Positions 1-10,799 of a DNA stretch of 64,000 bases are shown here, one piece after another. The notes below the pieces were generated by a model. It searched no databases. It was not told the origin of the DNA and saw nothing but the letters and a program-made list of their open reading frames with translations. The position numbers and the translations under genes were made by a program. Origin of the DNA: Argyresthia goedartella (Eukaryota; Arthropoda; Insecta; Lepidoptera; Argyresthiidae); the NCBI GenBank assembly GCA_949825045.1, contig OX463807.1:41250749-41314748 (forward strand), given 5' to 3'. Every line of letters begins with the position of its first letter. The first letter of the stretch is position 1.

Positions 1-460
1 CTGGCAGGGCTTACCAGCGATATATGTGAGATATGTGTTAGGGTATCGTATCCAATCATGGAAAACCGCCGAAAAGCAGCAGATGGAGAGGCCCAAGTAG
101 AAGCAGGAGAAGATAAGATGGCGTGGGTGTCATCTCGTTTAAAACGTAGCCCGTTTGTGTGTCAAGAGAGTCAGAAAAACACTTCACAGAACACACTTTG
201 TGCCGTTACAAAGAATCGATGCTGGGAGAACGGCACCGATGCCTCTGGGGATGTATATATATTTTATGGTCATCTCCAATTTGAATGTGAATTTAGAAAC
301 TTCAATTCGAATAAAATCTGTGACATCAGCCTGTGATACCTAATTTGCAAAATGCATAGAACATACACTCAGCGGCAGAATGTGTTGCTTTAATAGTTAT
401 TTGTGTCTCAAGGGAGCAAAATGATGTATTTACGGCGAAGGTGATACATTGAATTCAGCT
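1..460. other. No recognisable gene
   Basis: I see nothing I can support here. A 92-codon frame at 58-336 is rich in charged residues but has no motif I recognise, no clear splice sites and a competing frame over the same bases. It could be a decayed LINE end or chance. Confidence 0.5.
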
Positions 461-470
461 GCATAAGACA

Positions 471-598
471 AATATTTTTTCCGACTTCTGAGCTAATAAT
501 AGCACCTTCGCCGCTTGATTTTGGGTTCCGATTTTTCTTAGAACCCAAAATCAAGCGGCGAAGGTGCTATTTTTTGCTCAAAAGTCGGAAAAAATATT
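471..598. repeat. Long near-perfect hairpin (58-bp arms)
   Basis: The left arm (471-528) and right arm (541-598) are reverse complements at 55 of 58 positions by my reading, with a 12-nt loop (529-540). One arm reappears alone at about 49399-49452, so this is a dispersed repeat present here as an inverted pair. There is no coding potential. It could be a foldback element or the result of a local template switch. Confidence 0.85.
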
Positions 599-599
599 T

Positions 600-1300
600 T
601 CCTTATTGATAATTGTTTTATCAATGAATTTAGTAAAATTTATTTACAGTTCGGAAATGTTTTTAATGATTGGTTCTTTTATTATGCATAATTTCTTGTT
701 TGTGGTAGGTTTTAAAATATTATAAACATTATTTTTAGAATCAGTAAACTTGATTTATAAAAATCTTTCAATAATTTAAATTAATTCTATAATTAATGTT
801 ATCATGTCACTGTTGTGATTGCCTTTAATAGTTATTTATGTTGAAGTATATTTTTTTCCACATATCTTTTTCAGTAGAATGAGTTATTACTAGTTGAATC
901 TAGTTGTTACTGGGTGCTCTAGTTAAAACTAGAATTTACTATTAGTCAAAAATTAATGTCGGTTAAGCAAATACGGTCTGTGAAACTACATGGGGTAGCC
1001 TCGCTCCGCTCCGCTTCACGCAGCTCCAAGTTGTGCATATAGTTGAGACCTAACATAACCTAACTTCAGTATTCAGACCGAAAGTGACATAAAGCGATCA
1101 ATTTTCAAAAAAAAAAAAAACACTAGTTTCTAATAGTGAAAACGCGTTGTAACTAATAACTGGAGTTTGCTTTACTAACGTTTTAGTTAAAAGGAGTTTG
1201 CGCTAGTTAAAACCAGTTTTTACTAACATGAAGGTATATCAGTAAATTCCAGTTATTAAAATGAAATTCTAGTGTTAACAATGCCATTTAGTGAAGACTT
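600..1300. repeat. AT-rich stretch with clustered CTAGTTAAAAC-like motifs
   Basis: No gene. From about 888 to 1260, variants of CTAGTTAAAACTAG and AACTGGTTTT occur repeatedly in both orientations, as in the ends of a decayed foldback element. A poly-A run lies near 1110-1122. Confidence 0.4.
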
Positions 1301-1348
1301 TTTAACTGGTTCTACCGTAGCATATACATTAGAACTATAATGAACTTG

Positions 1349-1583
1349 TCGACCCGAATGGCCGAGTCGGCAGCGACCCTGTCCACGAAGCCAACGGTCC
1401 CGGGTTCGAGTCCCGGTGGGGGCAAATATTTGTTTGATGAGAACAGATGTTTGTAACTTAGTCATGGTTGTTTATCTATCTAAGTATATTTATCTATATA
1501 CGTGTGTGTATCGTTGTCTGGTGCCCAAGATACAGGGAATCCTAGTTTGGGGCTCGATCAATGGGTGTAAATAGTGTCCAAAG
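1349..1583 (+). mobile_element. tRNA-headed SINE, family A, copy 1
   Basis: A Pol III-type head has an A-box-like TGGCCGAGTCG and a B box GGTTCGAGTCCC. It is followed by a body also found at 59551-59807 (same strand), 39640-39880 (opposite strand) and 53070-53225 (opposite strand, head missing). The tail contains the conserved GGAATCCTAGTTTGGGGC. No long poly-A remains and no clear target duplication was found. Transcription would start at the head. The element encodes no protein and depends on a LINE for movement. Confidence 0.85.
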
Positions 1584-1760
1584 TATAAGTATAATTAATG
1601 ACAATTAATTTAAATGTACATTATTAGTTACAATATATCTCAAGCATTAAGCTGGGCATTCACGGTCAGTTTGATCGACAATAGAACTGATTCGATCTAT
1701 CGACGCTTAAGGCTTGATATATATATTATAAGTATGTAAGGAGCACCAATATAACTATAA

Positions 1761-1807
1761 TTTTTAACTGGTTCTAATGTATATACTACAGTAGAACCAG
1801 TTAAAAA
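1761..1807. repeat. 16-bp inverted repeat with 15-nt spacer
   Basis: TTTTTAACTGGTTCTA (1761-1776) and its exact reverse complement (1792-1807) flank a 15-nt spacer. A related sequence at about 1303-1345 lies on the other side of the SINE, so the SINE probably landed inside a small foldback element. Confidence 0.75.
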
Positions 1808-1809
1808 GC

Positions 1810-3415
1810 CCAGCTTTTTGAAATCATTATAAAGGTAACCGCGTAAGTTTCAGGAGCTTTACCTTATTTTTTACTGCCTATAAATCTTCAAACTAGTTTT
1901 TTTGTTTATGCTGTATAAGGGCTCTATTTGGCTTATATTCGTTAAATGGTTAAAACTCTACGTGTTATATATAATAGGACACTTGACACTTGTTACTATA
2001 CAAGGGCTATTAATTATTATGGTGTTATTCTACACTCTTGTACATCTGTCTATATTTCTATCCAGACTCCTGCACCCTCTATTACGCCCTTAATTGCGTT
2101 CCTGCGTTTCAAACGCAGGGACGCAACGCACCGAAATAAAGCCTAACTTGTAAAAACATTTATTATTAAGCTGATAATAAGCCAAAATAATGTATGATAG
2201 AGTCCATAAATTACTTAGTACAGAAACTGACTAGGTATAATGTTCTCCGAATACCGGGTTTTAATCGAGATGAATCGGAATGTCAATATGTTTTCTTTTA
2301 GAAATCATTGACCAGCGTGGTCAAGATAAAATAATTGAGCCCATTTTAAAAACCAATTTTGTTTCAATTTGCACTTAGACTTTTTTTTCAACTGCATTAC
2401 TACTTACATTAGTTCTGACAATTATTGTGTACCTGAAATATGCATAACTAAAAGGGAAATATTAAACTGCACATCAATAATACTGATTTGCACAGCAAAT
2501 ATACTGATTTTTACAGCAAATATCAGGGCAAAATACTGCGGTAGCTTAGGTAAAGGATGAAGGTTGTGAGCGAAGCGACGACCCCTTTATCCTACGTAGT
2601 ACTATTAATTATTCTGTGGTATTGGTTGAACATGTACAACAACAAAAATATTTTAAAAATAAACAGTGTTTTTGCTGATCCTTTTTTGGTGTGAAAATCA
2701 GTATTTTCGGTGTGCGATTAAATACTAGCCTAAGTAAAATAAATGAATCTATTCTTCGAAGTCGATTTTACGGAATCCTAGGTGCGCGAGTCAGACTTAC
2801 ATACAATCTGAGCCAAGAAACATTGCGTGCTATAAATTTAGACATGAGATAAAATACTGCTTTTGACATACGACCGAGCTATGTCCATTATTGTGATGAC
2901 AGAACAATAACATAACAACATTGTTGTCATGGCTTTCCCATAAAAGGTAACAGAGACACAAAACCTCTTTGAACCAGTAATTCAATATTTGTATGATAAG
3001 TGGCCGGCCCATATCGCCACAATCGTCCCGACGCATTTGGACCAATACACAAATAAACAACTACACATATTTGGACCAATACACGAAAGGACCGATCCGC
3101 CAATGGAGCAATATGCGTATGGACCAAAGAGCTCTAATTATGTTTCCAGGGCTTGTTAGGCGGAGTTAAGTTAGTATACATAACTTCTTTTAGATTACTA
3201 TTATTTTATCGGTGAAGTCGTCAAATACACATAATTGAACTGGGTTCCCATTTTCACAATCGTTGGACTGTTTGAAATTTTTTCAATCAAAGTAAATAAT
3301 TTTATATTAATAAAGTAAATTAAAAAAAACTCAAAATAGAGAAATTATAATTGTCGTCCTAAGTTAAATGTCGTATTGGTCCATTAGCATATTGGTCTTT
3401 TCCTTATTCATAATT
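1810..3415. other. No recognisable gene
   Basis: AT-rich sequence with no frame I can assign. The motif ATTTGGACCAATACAC occurs twice at about 3036-3085, and related reverse-strand copies lie near 3373-3400 and 7868-7895. These may be the ends of an older repeat interrupted by the LTR and LINE complex between them. Confidence 0.4.
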
Positions 3416-3416
3416 T

Positions 3417-3900
3417 ATTTATTGCACACAAATCATATACAAAAACAAGAGTTACATAAAAATAATGTACGAAGGTGAGCTCATTTCTAATAAGAGATCC
3501 AGCAAACCAGGATAAGATGGGAAAAGTTCTTTGCTGAGCAGGGGTGGACCTATGTATACAGCAATATAACTGTTCAGGCTTCTCAGCACCTAATGGCCTC
3601 GCAGGGGCCCATCAGCTATGAGGTAGCGTGACGATCAGGTGCCAAGAAGTGATGAACGTCGGCGATTCACCGAGCTGAAGTTATGTGGGGTAGATCTAAC
3701 CTGGTCTGTGCTTCGGTCCCGTCAACCTCCTGTCTCTCTGCAAGGCCCGGGTGCACCCTAGGCTCTTCTTGGTAGACAGGTTCTTCAGCCAACCAGGTAT
3801 GACTGGCGGGCCAGCGTGGTGAGCACAGTGTCCAACACAGGTTATGTTTCTACTGGTAAATACAAATCGGGCACGAAAATCCGAACTTTATCTGGTTCGA
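3417..3900 (-). mobile_element. Probable LINE 3' end (unassigned)
   Basis: Read on the minus strand, a comparatively GC-rich stretch (about 3900 down to 3490) runs into an AT-rich end with AATAAATAAATTATGAATAA, which resembles LINE 3' tails. No reading frame with recognisable domains is left. The family is not assigned. It could also belong to the outer part of the neighbouring LTR element. Confidence 0.35.
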
Positions 3901-4118
3901 GAGACAACGGCACACTCAGCTATATTAACAATCCTGAGGGAATCCCGAATACATTCCAGATGCCCTGCGATTTAATTTCAACACCCTAATCAAAACGCGT
4001 TTACATTGCGAGGGCTTTCGTCTGTCAGTTGTCAAAACTGCCAAATTGACAGCTAACGTAAAATTAAAATGACCGTTCAGAAACCATAGATCGAATATCG
4101 ATTTGGAATCGAACAATC
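3900..4118 (-). repeat. 3' LTR of decayed BEL/Pao element (outer limit uncertain)
   Basis: On the minus strand the purine-rich GGGCGGG (about 4119-4125) sits directly before TGATTGTTCGATTCC, as expected for a polypurine tract followed by an LTR start. The inner 50 bp (4069-4118) recurs at 7702-7751 with few differences, which supports LTR identity. The outer end of the LTR was not resolved, so 3900 is a guess. Confidence 0.55.
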
Positions 4119-4147
4119 ACCCGCCCGGTCAGGCACCCACCTGTCCC

Positions 4148-5017
4148 CTAATCTACGGGCAGCCGACACAACGTTGCTACCGCTCGTTTTAGAACCGAGC
4201 CTCCTACTACAACCTCTGCAGACCGGGGGGTCCCGTCCTTGCCAGGGAACAAGTTAACAATGCGCCCCCTGCGCCAACGTAGTGGCGGTAGGTTAGCATC
4301 CTTAACCAGAACGAGGTCACCAACACTAGGGGGGCTAGTTTTGTCAGTCCACTTAAGGCGCTGTTGTAAGATATGCAGATACTCGAGCGACCAACGCTTC
4401 CATAAATTCTGAGTAAACTGCTGCAACATCTGATACCTTGACAACCGATACAATTTCACTCCCTCGAAGGGGTGCTCGGGCAACGCGTTAAGTGGCTGTC
4501 CTATCAAGAAATGGCCTGGGGTCAGAGCCTCCAGGTCATTTGGATCCGAGCTGAGCGGACACAACGGTCGCGAATTGAGAACGGCCTCGATCTTACAAAA
4601 CAATGTCGCGAGCTCCTCAAAAGTCAGCGCGGTCTGACCTACTATACGCCCTTAGTGCGTCTTAGCTGACTTAACTACGGCCTCAAAAATCCCACCCTAG
4701 TGGGGGCAAATCGGTGGGCTGAAGTTCCACTGTATACCCCGACGGGAGAGGGCCGTTCCAATATCCACTTTATTTACATTCAAAAAGTTGACTATCTCTC
4801 GTAAGTATCGTTCCGCACCGATGTAGTTAGTGCCGTTATCAGTGCGGATCCTAGTTGGAAGTCCCCTTCGAGAAACAAACCTATCCAAACAAGCAGTGAA
4901 AGCCTGTGTCGAGAGATCAGCAACGAGCTCGAGATGTACCGCCTTGGTGGATAAACAAACAAACACACATAGGTACGCCTTGTATTGTATTGTATTGTAT
5001 TGCTTAGCGGTACGCAA
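4148..5017 (-). pseudogene. BEL/Pao Pol remnant: integrase core and C-terminal domain
   Basis: Known of the family: integrase inserts the element's cDNA into host DNA. Seen: one reading frame from about 5017 to 4148 on the minus strand, broken by two stop codons between the integrase core and the C-terminal part. The core shows STKAVHLE, the DNGTNY catalytic Asp motif and, between the stops, a GGIFEAV segment with the catalytic Glu. The C-terminal part shows the BEL hallmarks NSRPLCPL, LTPGHFLIG and GDLVLVKD. Everything upstream (protease, RT, RNase H, Gag) is missing because a Jockey-like LINE sits immediately to the right. The copy is inactive. Confidence 0.9.
4978..5002 (+). repeat. (TATTG)n microsatellite at the BEL/LINE junction
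   Basis: About four tandem TATTG units lie between the integrase frame and the start of the LINE. They may be a short repeat tail created during LINE insertion. Confidence 0.8.
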
Positions 5018-5027
5018 TCGTGAACTC

Positions 5028-5361
5028 TTCAGTCGTCGTTCGGTGATCGAGTCATTCGCACGCGTTTTGTGTTCCTACCGCTCTGACTCCACACCCAACA
5101 AGTACCAGTGTCATATAAAAACAACTATAGTGATGGGACCTTCTTCTGTCGATAAACCTATCGATAGAGGACCCCGGCCCCATAATGGATAAATTCGTCA
5201 CGAGATCCTCGTCAAACCCCAATCTCGCAAATTGAACAATAGACGAGATTGTCGAACCCCAATGGAGTTTTCCCAAGCGGTTTGCTCCAGTGAGACCTGC
5301 AAAAAATGCCACCATCACCGCCACAAGCAACAGACTCAGAGGACTTCCTAGCGACTAGGAT
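5028..5361 (+). promoter_or_regulatory. Probable 5' UTR of Jockey-like LINE
   Basis: A sharp change from integrase coding to a new sequence beginning AGTCGTCGTTCGGTG occurs near 5028. A CAGT-like start and a GC-richer 5' UTR are usual for Jockey-group LINEs, which carry internal promoters. No promoter activity can be shown from sequence. Confidence 0.5.
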
Positions 5362-6420
5362 ATGAGCAGCATGCCAGAACCCTTACGTAACGCTGTACAA
5401 ACAAGAAAAAAACTTGGTAACATACCCCCGATTATAATCCAACTGCAAGCTGATTGGTCCCACCAGAAAATCAAAGACCTCATCACAAAATATAATAAAA
5501 ACTTTCACCTACAGTACCGTAAAAACAACAAAGTGGCTGTACAATGTTACTCGTCTGAAAGCCACAGTCAAATAAAAGCTGGCCTCTTGAATGAAAACGT
5601 ACAGTTTCACACCTTTTCCAGGAAGGACGAGAAGATGTACAAGACAGTAATTCGGGGACTTCCTGAATATTTTGAAGAGACCCTGGCTCAAGAACTCGCT
5701 GATATTGGTTTTGAGGGAACCAAAGTCACGAAACTTAAATCTCCCAAAGGTAATGACTCCAACTGTCCTCCGTTCCTTGTGCAACTTCCTGCTGGCTGTG
5801 ACATTGCCAAATTTCGCCTGATCACATACCTGGGCAACTGCGCTATCGAGATAAGACGCTTTAAACCTAACACTTCAGCCGGTACCCAATGCTTCAGGCG
5901 CCAGGGATTTGGTCACTCTTCCCATAACTGCAACCTACCCGCAAGATGCGTCAAGTGCACAGAATCCCATGCAACCAGAGATTGCCCTAAAAAAGACAAA
6001 AAAGAACCGGCGCGCTGTTGCAACTGCAACCAAGATCACCCTGCTAACTTTAGACAGTGCACTGAACGTCAAAAATATGTCGATTGGATGACCAGTAGGC
6101 GCCCTGTGGTAACGAAGACTCCTAAATCCTACACTCCTAAGGACCTACACGCTCGAGCCGATGACCGGACCTGGTCTTCTGTAGTAACTGGCAGTCGTCG
6201 AATACCATCTTCTGAAACTCGCGCGAGCGAAAATGTTCAATTTCAAAGCAGCCTCCCTCGGCCTGTAAACCCTCCTGGAACCGATGATCTTGAAGAGATG
6301 ACCTTAGAAATGCTGCAAATCCTAAACATTATCAAGACCTTGAAGGACAAATTTATAAGCTGCTGCTCTATGGTCGATAAGGTCATCCTTGTGCTTACCC
6401 AACTAGGTCATCACATTTAA
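5362..6420 (+). CDS. Jockey-like LINE ORF1 (zinc-knuckle RNA-binding protein)
   Basis: An intact 352-residue frame. The product would bind the LINE RNA and form the ribonucleoprotein with ORF2. The N-terminal half contains the region normally found ahead of insect LINE zinc knuckles (about residues 85-175). Three knuckle-like units follow at about 176-235: CFRRQGFGHSSHNC, CVKCTESHATRDC and CCNCNQDHPANFRQC. The first has Arg where the second Cys is expected, so it may not hold zinc. The stop codon lies in a TAATG context, a stop-start overlap known to couple ORF translation in the silkworm LINE SART1. Here the ATG of that overlap is not in the ORF2 frame. The start at 5362 follows the 5' UTR and has no in-frame competitor nearby. 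Confidence 0.85.
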   Translation: MSSMPEPLRNAVQTRKKLGNIPPIIIQLQADWSHQKIKDLITKYNKNFHLQYRKNNKVAVQCYSSESHSQIKAGLLNENVQFHTFSRKDEKMYKTVIRGLPEYFEETLAQELADIGFEGTKVTKLKSPKGNDSNCPPFLVQLPAGCDIAKFRLITYLGNCAIEIRRFKPNTSAGTQCFRRQGFGHSSHNCNLPARCVKCTESHATRDCPKKDKKEPARCCNCNQDHPANFRQCTERQKYVDWMTSRRPVVTKTPKSYTPKDLHARADDRTWSSVVTGSRRIPSSETRASENVQFQSSLPRPVNPPGTDDLEEMTLEMLQILNIIKTLKDKFISCCSMVDKVILVLTQLGHHI

Positions 6421-6430
6421 TGCTTCTAAT

Positions 6431-7701
6431 GAACTTCATATTATTTTCTGGAACGCTGACGGATTAGGGCGCAAGCAGTGTGAGCTGCTTGACTTGCTGA
6501 GTGACTTGAATATTGATATCGTAGCTTTGTGCGAGACACGACTGACAAGCCGTATAACACTCACCACACCGGGTTATACCTGCTACAGACTTGATAAACA
6601 TGTAAGTAGCGGTATGGGACAAGGCGTTGCTCTCCTTGTCAAAAATGACATTCCTCATATCCCAACTAACAACCCAAACACCAAACACCTAGAGGCTATC
6701 GGGATTAAATTGAACACCTCAGATTCGATAACAATATTCTCCGTTTATCAGTCCCCCAATCCCAAAATACCCTTCACAACAAGCGATATTGACCTCTTGT
6801 TAAAAGCGGATGAGAAGGTCCTTATTATGGGCGACCTAAATGCCAAACACAAACTTTGGTCTCGGGGAGTCGGCAACACGCGTGGTAACGTTCTCTTCAG
6901 CCATATGATGTCCAGGGATTATAACATACTTGCTTCCCCAACACCCACACTAGTTCACTATCGTGATGTCCCTCAACGACTATCGCGTGTGAAGTCCCTC
7001 AACACCTGACCTTCTCCTGACAAAAAACATCTACGATATTGGGGACCTGAAATGCGATCCCTCTCTTTCATCTAATCATCTCCCCACTTACTTCAAAATC
7101 AACAAACCTATAGACCGCAAAATTACCAGGCGCTACAATTACGCCAAAGCAGACTGGGCCGGCTACAAATCATACCTGAACGATAGTATATTCCTCTCCT
7201 CGCAAACATTTAAATCCAGAAAAGTAATCGACAATATAGTTAACAGTCTGACCTCCTGTATGCTGTCGGCGAACGACATTTTTGTCCCACTAGTATCAAC
7301 TAATAAAAACCCAAGTACTCTTCCTCGAAAAGTGAAACGACTAATCAAATTTAAAAACCGCCTGAGGAGATACGATCAAAAAGAGACAAATTGTCTGAGC
7401 CATAAAATTATTCGGAATCAAATAAACCTTGTCGATAAAAACATTAATCAAGGTATAAAAGACCACAATGACAAACTGTGCAACAAGAAGCTTCTCAAGG
7501 TTGACAATCCAGGTCCAGACCTCTGGAGGCTAGCAAAATCTCTAAAATGCCCTAACAACTCCACAGCAATATCAACACTAAAGCTTAATGATGGTTCTTT
7601 GACCTCCAATCCACAAGAACAATGCGAAGTACTAGCCTCAGCCTTTTGCGACAACATGCGCCTTACCGAAAACTGGTCAAACGAGGATGTGGAGTGTAAA
7701 A
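6431..7701 (+). pseudogene. Jockey-like LINE ORF2 remnant: endonuclease and pre-RT region
   Basis: ORF2 normally carries an apurinic-type endonuclease and a reverse transcriptase. Seen: an endonuclease start with IIFWNADGLG, then CETRL, VYQSPN and IMGDLNAKH (about 6431-6990), followed by one frameshift near 6970-7000. The frame then continues to 7701 with the linker before RT. The final endonuclease motif reads SSNHLPTYF where SDH is usual, so a catalytic Asp is Asn. The RT domain is absent: the sequence stops abruptly at 7701 and joins a 50-bp LTR fragment. The copy is inactive. Confidence 0.85.
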
Positions 7702-7751
7702 TGACTGTTCAGAAACCATCGATCGAATATCGATTTGGAATCGAACAATAA
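7702..7751 (-). repeat. 50-bp LTR fragment matching the BEL 3' LTR
   Basis: This block matches 4069-4118 with about four differences. It abuts the truncated LINE on its left. The simplest reading is that it is the surviving edge of the 5' LTR of the same BEL element, left after a deletion that removed the LINE's 3' half and the BEL 5' half. Confidence 0.65.
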
Positions 7752-8508
7752 CGAAAGAAACAAATACTTACATACATATTTTTAAATAAAATAAATTATA
7801 TACATACTATAATATTAAACCAATTACTTATAATATAATACTTCTATATTATATTCTATTCACGAATCGGCTCATTGGTGTATTGGGCCACAGGCATATA
7901 TTTTATTTTGTTGGTTTCGTAACCCCGAAAATGTGTTTGTGTTAATAAGTAAGTAGAGTGCCTTTAAGCTTGGTTTAAAAATCACTTAGAGCTCTTTCAC
8001 ATAAGCAGCCTATTTATCTCTAGGAAGTCATGTCATATAAAATAATACTGCCACCTACGCATTTCAGTACTAACAGCACTAATAATAATCACAATACTAT
8101 ACGTAGGTAATAAAAATAATTGTTTTACTAGTATATTTTAGTTTTTTTCGATGCCGTCCCGTTTGTGTTAAAATGAAACTAATAGCTTTTTGATTGATTT
8201 TATTTGATTTTATTTGAGGACGTCGGACCCGCGCACGAAGGGTTCCATACCATTGTATACGGGAAAATGTAAAACGACGGTCTTTTGTACGAATATACTT
8301 TATAATTTGTAATAATTAAAATATAAGGTAGGATTACATTCAAGGTTGTATTTCGAAACATGGAAAAAAGAGTTTTATGTATGTCGTATTCGTTAACGAA
8401 ACTCTTTCACATAGAAACCGGAAGTGGTAAGAAATTGAGAAATTTATTTACAGAAATAAAATCAAATATGATAAAAAGAACTTAATATTAATTATTTATA
8501 GGTATAAG
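7752..8508. other. AT-rich, no gene; partial dispersed repeat at 8219-8300
   Basis: No coding frame. Near 8219-8260 the GACCCGCGCACGAAGGGTTC segment belongs to the dispersed repeat seen more fully at 17694-18060 and 62713-63275. Confidence 0.5.
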
Positions 8509-9082
8509 CAATTATTAATCGTATAATGACAAATAACTAAGCACAAAACTCAATACCTGCAATAAAAAATCTTTGACGATAAGATCGGGAGAGTCCAGTT
8601 TTCACAGATAAACTAACAAAACTGCTAAGAAAATGGCCATACCAATGATATATTTTATGGGTACTTCTTTTAATTCTTAAAAACGTATCATATGAAATTA
8701 GTTAAGAGAAATTGATCCCTAATAGAGTAATAAGAATATAGTAGTGTAAGAAACAATAATAAAGAGGGACTTCGTTTTAAAACTCGGCGTAATCGATTCT
8801 TGGCTTGGTCAATAGCCCTTTTACCGAGCCTTCACTGTCCGTCTGACACTGGCCTCTAAAGCATCAACCGAAATAGGTAGCGAGCTTAAATTTTCGCACA
8901 GGGTTTATTTCGATTGCCGCTATAACAACATTTAATGAAACATCTGGATTTAAGAATTAAAAGAAGTAATATTGGTGTGGCCATTTTTTTGCCACGATGA
9001 AAACTGGACTCTCCCGAACTTATTGGAAAAGATCTTTAATTGCAGATATGGGTTTTGTACTTAGTCATTTGATTAATGATTG
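8509..9082. mobile_element. Foldback / MITE-like element, about 574 bp
   Basis: The left arm (about 8509-8681) and right arm (about 8951-9082) are inverted copies with scattered differences. Landmarks shared in inverse orientation are CAATYATTAATC at the tips, CTGGACTCTCCCGA, AATGGCCAYACCAAT and ACTTCTTTTAATTCTTAA. The left arm has about 16 extra bases. About 270 bp lie between the arms, with no coding frame. It would form a long imperfect hairpin. No target duplication was defined. Confidence 0.75.
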
Positions 9083-9104
9083 TTCATTCGAATTATAATA
9101 AATC

Positions 9105-10740
9105 ATCTTAATCATCATCAGCCCTTGTCATCCCACTGCTGGGAATCTGTATCTGTCCTGTTCGCGGTCGCCACTCTGTGGCTGCCTTGGTCCACCTTCC
9201 GTCCTCCCTTCTAACCAAGTGTCCCGCCCATTCCCACTTTAGCCCCGTGATGCGCGTACCCACGTCTGTGACTTTGGTAAGTCTGCGGATTTCAACGTTA
9301 GGCACGCGGTCAACGAGGCTGATGCCTAGCATGCCACGCTCCATAGTCCTTTGTGGGACTCTAATTTTGTGCATATTGGCTTTAGTGAGCATCCATGTTT
9401 CGGCACCATAAGTGAGGATTGGTAGGACACATTTTAGGACGTCTTCTTGTTTCCCGAAGGCAGCTCATCCTAGCTGAATCCATCTAGTAATCTCCTTCGC
9501 CTGAGCACTTTGGCCAAAGGATAAGTTATGTCCATGATATGTGCATTAATCTATATCTACTGCCTCTATAGGGCAGTTATCTATGATAACATTAGGTACG
9601 TGCTCCGGATCGCTACACATGATCTTTGTTTTGGACTTATTCATTCCAAGGCCAACCTTCAGGGATGCTTCATGAAGTTGTTAGAGCATGCTTTGGAGAT
9701 CTTCATCTTCTTCAGCTAAGAGGATCAGATCGTCGGTGAAACGCAGGTGTGACAAGCGCGCGCCGTCTATATTGAGACCTGCTTTGATCCAATCTAGTGT
9801 CTTCATTATATCTTCCAACACGTTTGTAAAGAGTTTGGGCGAAAGAGTATCCCCCTGGCGCACGCCCAGGTCAAAGGGGCACAGGTTCGGTCAAAGCGTG
9901 CATGCTCACCTGGATCCTGTACAGCTTCCGGAGGATATCCACATACCTTTCGTCAACATCACAACGATGGAGAGAATGAAACACGGCCCAGTGCTCGACA
10001 CTGTCGAAAGACTTTTCATAGTCGACAAAGGCGAAGCACAGGGGACGGTTATACTCGTTGCATTCTCCATCAATTGCTTGACCTGAATTGCGTGCGTATC
10101 CACGGAGTAGAAGCCTCCTCATGGTTTTCCTCATGTGCTCTCTCTATTTCCACGTACAGCTGGTCTACTTCATCAGTACCGGGTTTAAAGGTAGGCGCAT
10201 AGGCTTGGATGATTTTAAGGACGTATCTCTTACTAAGCGTTAGGTTCAAGTGTCACACGCGAGGTTATATTCTCTTAACGTCCTGAACAGCAGACGAGAT
10301 AGATTTGTTGATAAGAAATCCAACGCCGCCGTAGGTAGAGTCGTCATTTCCTTTGTAAAAGAAAGTTCTCCAGAGGAAAGCGTTACAAGATCTTCTCCTT
10401 GGCACCGTACCTCCGATAGCCCTATAACGTCCCATTTGATCTTACTCACTTCCTCTAACAGTTCCTCGAACCAATCGTCTTCTCTCAGTGTCTGTGTATT
10501 GAAAGTAGCCAAAGTCATTGTATATTGGCAGCCGCATCTCTGCCGGGGATTCTTAGCACCCTCTGCCCCGCTGTAACCCGAGCCGCTGCCGGAGCTAGGG
10601 ATAGCGGGACTGCCGGGGACTGAGGGCCGGGGTATTCGTTGTGTTTCATTCCTTTGTTTTTTTTTGTTGGGGAGGGTTTTAACCATAAAACCCCACGCTG
10701 GCCAGTGAGTCTTGGTGAATTTTCCCGCCACGTTGGACTA
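9105..10740 (-). pseudogene. RTE-type LINE remnant (endonuclease, RT, C-terminus; internally deleted)
   Basis: Read on the minus strand. 10540-10290: endonuclease start with LATFNTQTLRE and WDVIGLSEVR. 10134-9871: RT with FAFVDYEKSFDSVEH. 9863-9681: QGDTLSPKLF and the catalytic-type FTDDLILLAE. 9392-9108: the typical RTE end with QRTMERGMLGISL and LKWEWAGHLVRREDGRW. Frameshifts and missing pieces are visible near 10140 (end of endonuclease to start of RT), 9870 and 9460-9680. The 3' end is a TGATGATGA-like tail at about 9105-9120. The copy is inactive; the RTE group is assigned from these motifs. Confidence 0.85.
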
Positions 10741-10799
10741 TCGCATAGTAATTTTAAAATATGCCATCGAAACGAACCCATTTGAACCATACAAACAAA

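Noticed and set aside
58..336. 92-codon open frame at the left edge
   Set aside because: No motif, no splice or transposon context, and a second open frame overlaps it.
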